A stretch of 6,118 bases of DNA, from the NCBI GenBank assembly GCA_023386955.1, contig JAEWIS010000054.1, positions 1-6,118 of the forward strand, read 5' to 3'. The DNA comes from Bacillota bacterium. GTDB lineage: Bacteria; Bacillota; Bacilli; Paenibacillales; NBRC-103111. This document shows, one piece after another, positions 1-4,996 of the stretch. The notes below the pieces were generated by a model. That model ran no database searches and was not told the DNA's origin. It worked only from the letters and a program-made list of their open reading frames with translations. The stretch's first letter is position 1, and each line of letters begins with the position of its first letter. The position numbers were made by a program, and so were the translations under genes.

Positions 1-317
1 GTTTTTATCCCCATGGCGATCTGATGATCACCAACCGCACCGGCGATACCTTTGCGCTGTCGGTCAGCGTCGGCAAGCACTATCTACACGCGGCCTGGCG
101 CTCGGACACGCGCCCGTCCTGCTGCTATGAAATTATCGAGAAAGATCATATGATAAAAAGCGAATGGTGGGGCGGCTATAGCCGACACAACGCGCTTTAT
201 CGACGCAGCTTTGATTTGAACGGCGTTTTTCTTGGCGAGGAATATATTGTTGAGAATCACGCCATGATGATGTATGAACCCTTTTTGCCCGAGAGCGCGT
301 CAGAAAATAAAGATTAG
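1..317 (+). CDS. VanW family protein, C-terminal part (5' end outside window)
   Basis: The reading frame is open from the first base (FYPHGDLMITN...) to TAG at 315-317, so the gene starts upstream; the ATG at 24 is most likely an internal Met. About 104 residues are visible. The pattern resembles the C-terminal end of the VanW family found in Clostridia and in some vancomycin-resistance clusters. It has a strand reading HGDLMITNRT, then KHYLHAAWRSD, a YEIIEKDH motif, the segment EWWGGYSRHN with LYRRSFD after it, and EYIVENHAMMMYEPF near the end. The molecular role of VanW proteins is not established, and VanW alone does not indicate vancomycin resistance; no vanA/B-type ligase, vanH or vanX is visible here. 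It converges on the dehydrogenase gene, and the hairpin at 336-364 lies between the two stops. The family call is from remembered motifs, so moderately sure; that this is a real coding 3' end is more certain. Confidence 0.72.
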   Translation, partial: FYPHGDLMITNRTGDTFALSVSVGKHYLHAAWRSDTRPSCCYEIIEKDHMIKSEWWGGYSRHNALYRRSFDLNGVFLGEEYIVENHAMMMYEPFLPESASENKD

Positions 318-325
318 TCCGCCAC

Positions 326-364
326 AAAAATAAGAGGCGGACGAAGGAACCCCCTTCGTCCGCC
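326..364 (-). terminator. Intrinsic terminator of the D-2-hydroxyacid dehydrogenase gene
   Basis: A perfect 12-bp inverted repeat, GGCGGACGAAGG (336-347) and CCTTCGTCCGCC (353-364), surrounds a 5-nt loop. Read on the minus strand the stem is followed by TCTTATTTTTG (335-325), a good U-tract, and it lies about 40 nt past the dehydrogenase stop. On the plus strand the stem is followed by CGATTGGCTAATTAAAAA with no U-run, so it would be at best a weak terminator for the converging VanW-family gene. Confidence 0.88.
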
Positions 365-402
365 CGATTGGCTAATTAAAAATTGCGCCAGAACCCGTTT
401 GC

Positions 403-1371
403 TTAAAGCTTTCGGTAACCCGTACCGGCATCCACAAGATTCCTCAGCGGCTTTTCCTGAATAAAGGCGGTGAGATTTTCAGCCATCAGCCGAATCAGCC
501 GGTTGTGCGTCTCGGGCAGCGAAGCGCCGCCTGAGACATGCGGCGTCAGCACCAGATTCTCGGTCTGCCACAAACGGCTGTCAGCAGGCAGCGGCTCGGG
601 AACCGTGACATCCAGCGCCGCACCCGACAGGTACCCGGCATCGAGTGCGTCGCAAAGCGCGTCGGCATCCACGGCGCTGCCGCGGCCGACGTTAATGAGC
701 ACCGCACCGGGCTTCATCTTGGCGATGCGCGCGCGATTCATCAGATTCTGCGTATCGGCGGTCTGCGGCAGGCAAAGCGCTACCGTGTCGGCAAGCGGCA
801 GCAGCGCGTCGAGCTCATCGGGGTGGTAAAGCTCGTCTACATAATCGGGCTTATCGCGCCCCGCGCGGCGCACGCCGATCACCTTGGCGTCAAACGCCTT
901 GACGCGCTTGGCAAATTCGCTGCCAAGGTCGCCTAGACCCACCACGAGCACCGTGGAATTCCAAATCGAGCGCACCTCGCCAAGGCTCTTCCAGACATTC
1001 CGATGCTGCTGGTCGCGATAGAGATGCAGCTTTTTATTCAGCGACAGCAGCACGCCGACCATATATTCCGAAATGGCCAACCCATAGCTGCCGGTGGCGT
1101 TGGCGAGCAGCGCCCCGGAAGGCAGCACCCCCTCGGCGGCATAGGCGTCTGAACCGGCGGTGTTAAGCTGTAAAAACCGGAGGGCTTTCGCATCCTTGAC
1201 GAGGCCGGTCGGGGGGTTACCCAGAATGACCTCGGCGGCAGCCAGTTGCTGCTCGTTGAGCTCATTCGGCTTGCAATAGACAAAGTTTGCGTTTGGCGCA
1301 CAGCTTTCAAGCAGCGCGCATTCTTCGGTGCTTACAGAAGCCAAAACCAAAATGTTTGTAACATTGCGCAT
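403..1371 (-). CDS. D-isomer-specific 2-hydroxyacid dehydrogenase
   Basis: This is a 322-residue NAD(P)-dependent enzyme that interconverts 2-oxo acids and D-2-hydroxy acids, presumably in the cytoplasm. The nucleotide-binding motif is VGLGDLG (residues 144-150). The expected catalytic trio is present: Arg230 in INVGRGS, Glu259 in VPEPLP and His278 in TPHVSGG. Length is normal for the family. The second beta strand of the Rossmann fold ends in VIGVRRAGR (about 164-172), where NAD-specific members carry an acidic residue; paired arginines there suggest NADPH preference, as in glyoxylate/hydroxypyruvate-type reductases. The substrate cannot be read from the sequence. An in-frame TTG at 1386 would add five residues, but GGAGGG (1384-1379) sits 7 nt before the ATG at 1371 and lies inside that extension, so the ATG is chosen. 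The gene follows leuB in the same direction, separated by a terminator-like hairpin. Family assignment is secure; physiological role is open. Confidence 0.93.
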   Translation of the reverse strand: MRNVTNILVLASVSTEECALLESCAPNANFVYCKPNELNEQQLAAAEVILGNPPTGLVKDAKALRFLQLNTAGSDAYAAEGVLPSGALLANATGSYGLAISEYMVGVLLSLNKKLHLYRDQQHRNVWKSLGEVRSIWNSTVLVVGLGDLGSEFAKRVKAFDAKVIGVRRAGRDKPDYVDELYHPDELDALLPLADTVALCLPQTADTQNLMNRARIAKMKPGAVLINVGRGSAVDADALCDALDAGYLSGAALDVTVPEPLPADSRLWQTENLVLTPHVSGGASLPETHNRLIRLMAENLTAFIQEKPLRNLVDAGTGYRKL

Positions 1372-1378
1372 AGCGAAT

Positions 1379-1384
1379 CCCTCC
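1379..1384 (-). promoter_or_regulatory. Ribosome binding site of the dehydrogenase; decides the start
   Basis: GGAGGG on the minus strand with a 7-nt spacer to the ATG at 1371. It overlaps the first codons of the alternative TTG start at 1386 and so argues against that start. It begins only about 8 nt after the T-rich tail of the preceding hairpin. Confidence 0.8.
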
Positions 1385-1391
1385 AAAATTC

Positions 1392-1435
1392 AAAATAAAA
1401 CGGGGGAGATGGTTGCACCGGCAACCGTCTCCCCC
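1392..1435 (-). terminator. Intrinsic terminator or attenuator between leuB and the dehydrogenase
   Basis: The hairpin has arms at 1421-1435 and 1402-1416 (15 positions) and a 4-nt loop (1417-1420). On the minus strand the arms read GGGGGAGACGGTTGC and GCAACCATCTCCCCC, with one C-A mismatch. The tail is GTTTTATTTTG (1401-1391). It starts 28 nt after the leuB stop, as expected for the end of the leu operon. The T-tract is interrupted by an A and one pair is mismatched, so readthrough into the closely following dehydrogenase gene is plausible. Confidence 0.82.
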
Positions 1436-1437
1436 AT

Positions 1438-1466
1438 AGTTTACCACGAAACTTGGACTAAATCAA
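1438..1466 (-). promoter_or_regulatory. Possible sigma-A promoter for the dehydrogenase gene
   Basis: On the minus strand TTGATT (1466-1461) is followed after exactly 17 nt by TAAACT (1443-1438), with TGG directly before it as an extended -10. The -35 overlaps the leuB stop codon. A start about 7 nt downstream would fall near 1431, in the 5' arm of the hairpin, so the transcript would begin within or just at that hairpin. Each hexamer matches consensus at four of six positions, so this is only a candidate. Confidence 0.33.
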
Positions 1467-2542
1467 ACTGCAATTTGCGCCGCAATGCTCGCGCCCATCT
1501 CATTGCAGCCGACCTTCTTGCCGCCCTCGGACATGATATCCGGCGTGCGCAGCCCTTGGCTCAAAACGCTTTCGACGGCGACTTCAATCGCGTCAGCCTC
1601 GGCGGCCATGTCGAAGGAATAACGCAGCAGCATCGCCGTCGATAAAATCGTACCGATGGGGTTGGCAACGTCCTTGCCTGCAATATCGGGCGCCGAACCG
1701 TGAATCGGTTCATAAACGCCAAACGAATCGGCGCGCAGGCTGGCCGACGGCATCATGCCGATTGAGCCGACAATCTGGCTGGCCTCGTCCGACAGAATAT
1801 CGCCGAACATATTCTCGGTGACGATGACATCGAACTGCGCGGGGGCCCGCACCAGCTGCATGGCAGCGTTGTCGACCAAGATGTCGGTCAGCGCCACATC
1901 GGGATATTCCGCCGCGATAGCGTGGGCGCGCTCCTTCCAGAGCCGCGAGGAGTCGAGCACATTGGACTTTTCGACCGATGCGAGCTTTTTCCCGCGCTTT
2001 CTCGCCGCCTCAAACCCAACACGCAGAATTCGGTCGATCTCCCGCTCGGAATAAACCAGCACATCGCGCGCAACGCGCTGCCCGCCTTCCACCGTCGTCT
2101 CATGCGTACCAAAATAAATGCCGCCGGTCAGCTCACGCACAATCATAATATCAATGCCCTGAGCGACAATGTCGTGTTTAAGCGGGCAGGCATAGGCCAA
2201 CTGGCTGTGTAGCTTGGCTGGGCGCAGGTTGGCAAAAAGGCCAAGCGCCGCGCGCATCTGCAACAGCCCCTTTTCGGGGCGAATCTCCTTGGGGACGCCG
2301 TCCCACTTCGGGCCACCGACCGAGCCAAGCAGCACGGCGTCGGCGGTCTCGCAGCTTTCGCGGGTCGAGGCCGGGAACGGCTCGCCATGCTTATCAATGG
2401 CGCAGCCGCCAAAATCGGCAAAGGTGAATTCAAACGTGTGGCCGAATTTTTTGGCCACAGCCTTGAGTGCTAAAACACCCTGCGCCGTAATCTCGGGGCC
2501 GATGCCGTCGCCCTGCAAAACAGTGATCTTCTTGGTCGCCAT
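1463..2542 (-). CDS. leuB: 3-isopropylmalate dehydrogenase
   Basis: This 359-residue enzyme oxidises (2R,3S)-3-isopropylmalate with NAD+ and decarboxylates the product to 4-methyl-2-oxopentanoate, the third committed step of leucine synthesis. Visible landmarks are GDGIGPE (11-17); RPEKGLL (88-94) with Arg97 and Arg107, the substrate-binding arginines; Arg136 in VRELTGG; the catalytic pair Tyr143 (GGIYFG) and Lys192 (EKSNVL); and the metal-binding aspartates Asp224 (VDNAAM), Asp248 and Asp252 (FGDILSD). The nucleotide loop [10 protein letters not shown] (281-290), with Asp286 followed by Ile, fits NAD rather than NADP. Length and motif order match bacterial LeuB rather than isocitrate dehydrogenase. 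The ATG shares one base with the leuD stop (TAATG), so translation is probably coupled; the only upstream binding site is a G-run (AGGGGGG) 6 nt before the start. Expression should depend on the leucine T-box upstream of leuC. Confidence 0.98.
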   Translation of the reverse strand: MATKKITVLQGDGIGPEITAQGVLALKAVAKKFGHTFEFTFADFGGCAIDKHGEPFPASTRESCETADAVLLGSVGGPKWDGVPKEIRPEKGLLQMRAALGLFANLRPAKLHSQLAYACPLKHDIVAQGIDIMIVRELTGGIYFGTHETTVEGGQRVARDVLVYSEREIDRILRVGFEAARKRGKKLASVEKSNVLDSSRLWKERAHAIAAEYPDVALTDILVDNAAMQLVRAPAQFDVIVTENMFGDILSDEASQIVGSIGMMPSASLRADSFGVYEPIHGSAPDIAGKDVANPIGTILSTAMLLRYSFDMAAEADAIEVAVESVLSQGLRTPDIMSEGGKKVGCNEMGASIAAQIAV

Positions 2543-3036
2543 TATTTGCCCCCCTGCGCCGCAATCGCGTTCATCAAGCCGTTGTGGTTGATGATGTCCT
2601 TGATGAACTCGGGGAACGGCTCGGCCTGATACTGCTCGTTGCGGGTGATGTTCGTGATGACGCCGGTGTCAAAATCGACAGCGACCTCGTCGCCGGCCTG
2701 AATCTTGTCCGATGCCTCATCGCACTCGAGAATCGCCAGCCCGATGTTGATGGCGTTGCGGTAGAAAATGCGCGCGAAGGTCTTGGCGATCACGCAGGAA
2801 ACGCCCGAAGCCTTAATCGCGATCGGCGCGTGCTCGCGCGAGGAGCCGCAGCCGAAGTTGTAGCCGCCGACCATGATATCGTCGGGCTTGACCCTTTTGA
2901 TAAACTCAAGGTCGATATCCTCCATGCAGTGCGCAGCCAGTTCCTTGTGGTCGGGCGTGTTCAGATAGCGCGCCGGAATGATGACGTCGGTGTCGATGTT
3001 GTCGCCGTATTTATGTGCAAAGCCTTTGGTATTCAT
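2542..3036 (-). CDS. leuD: 3-isopropylmalate dehydratase small subunit
   Basis: LeuD (164 residues) is the swivelling domain subunit that pairs with LeuC to isomerise 2-isopropylmalate to 3-isopropylmalate. The N-terminal [15 protein letters not shown] (11-25) and the active-site loop [13 protein letters not shown] (59-71) are family hallmarks; the loop following RYL (NTPDHKEL) lies where substrate specificity is set in this family. At about 164 residues it is the short form usual in Clostridia and archaea, as opposed to the roughly 200-residue proteobacterial form; the short LeuC upstream belongs to the same type. A paired homoaconitase is an alternative for this short type, but the adjoining leuB and the leucine T-box favour leucine synthesis. 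The start is supported by AAGGAG 8 nt before the ATG. It lies 15 nt after the leuC stop and overlaps leuB by one base. Confidence 0.97.
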   Translation of the reverse strand: MNTKGFAHKYGDNIDTDVIIPARYLNTPDHKELAAHCMEDIDLEFIKRVKPDDIMVGGYNFGCGSSREHAPIAIKASGVSCVIAKTFARIFYRNAINIGLAILECDEASDKIQAGDEVAVDFDTGVITNITRNEQYQAEPFPEFIKDIINHNGLMNAIAAQGGK

Positions 3037-3051
3037 GACGTTCTCTCCTTT

Positions 3052-4311
3052 TTAAAGCTTGTTGGGATCGGCAATTTTGCCCATGACCGCTGAAGCGGCC
3101 GCCACCTCGGGGCTGGCGAGATAAACCTCGCTCTTCGGGTGGCCCATACGACCGACAAAGTTGCGGTTGGTGGTCGAGACGCAGCGCTCGCCCTCGGCGA
3201 GGATGCCCATGTAGCCGCCAAGGCAGGGGCCGCAGGTTGGGGTCGAGATGACGCAGCCCGCATCTAAGAAGATATCGGAATAGCCCAGCTTCATGCACTC
3301 GCGATAGATCTTCATCGTGGCGGGGATGATGATCGTCCGACAGTCCTTAGCCACATGGCGGCCCTTGAGGATTTTGGCGGCGGCAGCCATGTCGGACAGG
3401 CGGCCGTTGGTGCAGGAACCGATGACGACCTGATCGATCTTAACGTCGCCGACCGCGTCGATGGTGCGGGTGTTCTCGGGCAGATGGGGGAACGCGACGG
3501 TCGATTTAATGGCTGACAGGTCGAGCTCATAAACCGCGTCATACTGCGCGTCGGGGTCTGGTGTGTAGGTTTTAAACGGGCGGTTGACGCGGGCGTTGAC
3601 ATATTCCAACGTCACGTCGTCCACCTCAAAAATGCCGTTTTTGCCGCCCGCCTCAATCGCCATGTTCGCGATGCACAGGCGGTCATCGATGGTCAGGTTC
3701 TTCAACCCCTCGCCGCCGAACTCCATCGACTTATAGAGCGCGCCATCGACGCCAATCATGCCGATGATGTGCAGAATCACGTCCTTGCCGCTGACGTTTT
3801 CAGAAAGCCTGCCGGGCAGGTTAAAGCGCAGCGCCGAGGGCACCTTAAACCACGCCTCGCCGGTCGCCATGCCCGCCGCCATATCGGTGGAGCCGACGCC
3901 GGTCGAAAATGCGCCCAGCGCGCCATAAGTACAGGTGTGCGAGTCTGCGCCGATGCAGGTTTCGCCCGGGGCAATCAGGCCTTTTTCGGGCAGCAATGCG
4001 TGCTCGATGCCCATCTCGCCAACGTCAAAGAAGTTTTGAACGTCATACTGGCGGGCAAAGTTGCGGCAGGTCTTGGCCTGCTCGGCTGCTTTAATATCCT
4101 TATTCGGAATAAAATGGTCGAGCACGATCGAAATCTTGTTCACATCAAAGACCGAATCGAAGCCCGCCTTGTTGAATTCGTTGACTGCAACCGGCGTCGT
4201 GATATCGTTGCCAAGCACCATATCAAGCTTGGCGCGAATCAGCTGCCCGGCCTTTACCGAATCGAGCCCCGCGTGAGCGGCCAGAATTTTCTGCGTCATT
4301 GTCATACCCAT
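3052..4311 (-). CDS. leuC: 3-isopropylmalate dehydratase large subunit
   Basis: LeuC (419 residues) is the aconitase-family catalytic subunit, carrying a [4Fe-4S] cluster; with LeuD it dehydrates and rehydrates isopropylmalate. The three cluster ligands are visible as Cys300 in VIGSCTNGR and Cys360 and Cys363 in [10 protein letters not shown]. Other family landmarks are LDHFIPNKD (64-72), [12 protein letters not shown] (122-133) and a C-terminal [11 protein letters not shown] segment (382-392). The length fits the short clostridial/archaeal type rather than the roughly 470-residue enterobacterial one. The first of three nearby Met codons (MGMTM) is taken as start because AGGAGG lies 8 nt before it. 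It is the first gene of the operon, 130 nt downstream of the T-box terminator, with leuD following after 15 nt. Confidence 0.98.
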   Translation of the reverse strand: MGMTMTQKILAAHAGLDSVKAGQLIRAKLDMVLGNDITTPVAVNEFNKAGFDSVFDVNKISIVLDHFIPNKDIKAAEQAKTCRNFARQYDVQNFFDVGEMGIEHALLPEKGLIAPGETCIGADSHTCTYGALGAFSTGVGSTDMAAGMATGEAWFKVPSALRFNLPGRLSENVSGKDVILHIIGMIGVDGALYKSMEFGGEGLKNLTIDDRLCIANMAIEAGGKNGIFEVDDVTLEYVNARVNRPFKTYTPDPDAQYDAVYELDLSAIKSTVAFPHLPENTRTIDAVGDVKIDQVVIGSCTNGRLSDMAAAAKILKGRHVAKDCRTIIIPATMKIYRECMKLGYSDIFLDAGCVISTPTCGPCLGGYMGILAEGERCVSTTNRNFVGRMGHPKSEVYLASPEVAAASAVMGKIADPNKL

Positions 4312-4319
4312 GTGTCGTT

Positions 4320-4325
4320 CCTCCT
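4320..4325 (-). promoter_or_regulatory. Ribosome binding site of leuC
   Basis: A consensus AGGAGG on the minus strand with an 8-nt spacer to the ATG at 4311. It selects the first Met of MGMTM over the Met codons two and four positions later. Confidence 0.88.
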
Positions 4326-4366
4326 AAAATATGAGTTTCATAAAATGCAAGCCAAGGGGAAGGGTG

Positions 4367-4398
4367 ATTATAGCGCCTTTTGACGCGGCGGCTGTAAA
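4367..4398 (-). promoter_or_regulatory. Possible secondary promoter between the T-box terminator and leuC
   Basis: A perfect TATAAT (4372-4367, minus) lies between the T-box terminator and leuC. The nearest -35-like hexamer is TTTACA (4398-4393, five of six), but the spacer is 20 nt, longer than the usual 16-18. A transcript from here would escape T-box control. Weak candidate, listed because of the exact -10 match. Confidence 0.25.
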
Positions 4399-4440
4399 GC
4401 GAGGATGTTGGTCGATCAGGAATATATTTTGTTCAAAATC

Positions 4441-4484
4441 AAAAAAGCCGCAATCATCCTTTGACTTCAAAGGACGAAAGCAGC
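4441..4484 (-). terminator. Regulated terminator of the leucine T-box
   Basis: On the minus strand GCTGC (4484-4480) pairs with GCGGC (4451-4447), and TCGTCCTTTG (4477-4468) pairs with CAAAGGATGA (4463-4454). A 2x2 T/T internal loop separates the two helices and AAGT is the hairpin loop. Six T follow (4446-4441), then GATTTTG. The 5' arm includes the TTTCGTCCTT sequence that the antiterminator needs, so the two structures exclude each other. Confidence 0.93.
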
Positions 4485-4750
4485 CTGTCTTTCGCGGTAC
4501 CACCCTTGTTGATGCGTTTGTTCGCATCCACTCTGCCCGGCATCGGCTGCGCCCTTTATAGAGCTCATGCAGCGAATCCGGCCCCATTGATAACGGGTGG
4601 GAAACCCGTCCTTCCTTGCAGAAAAAATCTGCTCAGTCGGCCGCTCGGAGGTGAGATTGCAGACGCACAAGCACCGCCTTTCACCAGCCGGCGGCTCTCT
4701 GAGGCTTGTGTCGGGGCCTGCAAATTCCCCGTCAACGCGATTTTTGATAT
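4441..4750 (-). ncRNA. Leucine-responsive T-box riboswitch leader of leuCDB
   Basis: This cis-acting leader senses tRNA-Leu charging and controls transcription into leuCDB. The T-box sequence AGGGUGGUACCGCG (4506-4493) is canonical. In stem I, CGGGG (4731-4727) pairs with CUCCG (4650-4646), UUGCAG (4723-4718) with CUGCAA (4662-4657), CACAAGC (4710-4704) with GCUUGUG (4672-4666) and CCGCC (4694-4690) with GGCGG (4678-4674). The AGAGA bulge (4700-4696) and the distal loop with CUGGUGAAA are present. The specifier loop reads UCUCAC, giving codon CUC (4655-4653, Leu) followed by the usual purine. Stem III is GAUGCG/CGCAUC (4528-4511). The antiterminator pairs AAGGG (4507-4503) with UCCUU (4474-4470) and CGAAAG (4494-4489) with CUUUCG (4480-4475). 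Its bulge carries UGGU, which fits a tRNA ending in ACCA, as expected for tRNA-Leu with discriminator A. Uncharged tRNA should favour the antiterminator; charged tRNA leaves the terminator at 4484-4441. The family is certain, and Leu specificity is strongly supported by codon and downstream genes. Confidence 0.96.
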
Positions 4751-4756
4751 AACAGC

Positions 4757-4785
4757 ATGATAACGATTTTGCAATAGCTTGTCAA
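4757..4785 (-). promoter_or_regulatory. Sigma-A promoter of the leu operon
   Basis: On the minus strand a perfect TTGACA (4785-4780), a 17-nt spacer and TATCAT (4762-4757, five of six). Transcription should start near A4750, about 20 nt before the base of T-box stem I, which is the expected arrangement. No clear CodY-like operator was seen beside it. Confidence 0.85.
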
Positions 4786-4850
4786 GCCCCGGAAGAAATT
4801 CTTTTTAGCGGTTTAAATAGGCAATTTTGCACGAGAACAGCGGCACCGAC

Positions 4851-4870
4851 GCTTGCGCAAGCCGCGCGGC
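4851..4870. repeat. Two abutting perfect palindromes
   Basis: GCTTGCGCAAGC (4851-4862) and GCCGCGCGGC (4861-4870) are both perfectly self-complementary and share two bases. They lie about 55-75 bp upstream of the rpoN -35. They could be protein-binding sites or chance symmetry in GC-rich DNA. Neither is followed by a T-run, so they are not terminators. Confidence 0.5.
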
Positions 4871-4881
4871 AGAATGGCAAC

Positions 4882-4924
4882 GCGATATCGACAATCGCAC
4901 GCGGCTACTGTAAAATGATATCGC
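4882..4924. repeat. Inverted repeat next to the rpoN -35 element
   Basis: GCGATATC (4882-4889) and its exact reverse complement GATATCGC (4917-4924) are separated by 27 nt, with centres 35 bp apart. The right copy ends on the base before the -35 hexamer. Both copies contain the GATATC palindrome. The position suggests a possible operator for rpoN, but no regulator is identifiable. Confidence 0.5.
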
Positions 4925-4953
4925 TTGCAAAACAGACGAGAATCGGTCATAAT
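4925..4953 (+). promoter_or_regulatory. Sigma-A promoter of rpoN
   Basis: TTGCAA (4925-4930, four of six), a 17-nt spacer and CATAAT (4948-4953, five of six). The predicted start is near 4960, giving a 5' leader of about 37 nt with the ribosome binding site at its end. It diverges from the leu promoter. Confidence 0.7.
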
Positions 4954-4986
4954 AGAGCTAATCACAATCGTATTATTGCAGAAAGG

Positions 4987-4991
4987 GGAGG
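4987..4991 (+). promoter_or_regulatory. Ribosome binding site of rpoN
   Basis: GGAGG within the purine-rich run GAAAGGGGAGGGG, 5 nt before the ATG at 4997. It supports this ATG over the in-frame Met at residue 21. Confidence 0.75.
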
Positions 4992-4996
4992 GGCTC

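Larger units (their letters stand above)
4786..4924. other. Divergent intergenic region between the leu and rpoN promoters
   Basis: About 140 bp between the two divergent -35 elements. No convincing gene is present; the open frame on the minus strand at 4813-4998 has no family signature and covers the rpoN promoter. The region holds abutting short palindromes and a pair of longer-spaced inverted repeats, given as separate entries. It may carry operators for either promoter. Confidence 0.6.

Noticed and set aside
24..317. ATG at 24 as the true start of a 97-residue protein
   Set aside because: The same frame is open to the first base and the residues before the Met (FYPHGDL) continue the family pattern. 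No ribosome binding site precedes the ATG.
1372..1386. TTG at 1386 as the start of the dehydrogenase
   Set aside because: The GGAGGG ribosome binding site lies inside this five-codon extension and is properly spaced for the ATG at 1371.
470..4383. Long plus-strand frames (470-829, 538-936, 1922-2212, 2584-3093, 3769-4383) opposite the dehydrogenase and leu genes
   Set aside because: They are antisense shadows of well-supported GC-rich genes, with compositionally biased translations, no recognisable families and no promoter or ribosome binding site.
4618..4632. GCAGA-T6-CTGC hairpin in the leader as a terminator
   Set aside because: The T-run forms the loop rather than following the stem, and the stem is only 5 bp. 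It fits a stem II-region hairpin of the T-box leader.
4324..4774. Short frames on both strands within the leader region (for example a leucine-rich leader peptide)
   Set aside because: The region is accounted for by T-box structure. No frame there has a convincing ribosome binding site or a run of Leu codons, so peptide-based attenuation is not supported.
4841..4857. Sigma-54 -24/-12 promoter upstream of rpoN (CGGCACCGACGCTTGCG)
   Set aside because: It resembles TGGCACG-N4-TTGC, but GG and GC are separated by 11 nt instead of the strict 10 and the leading T is C. Sigma-54 tolerates spacing changes poorly.
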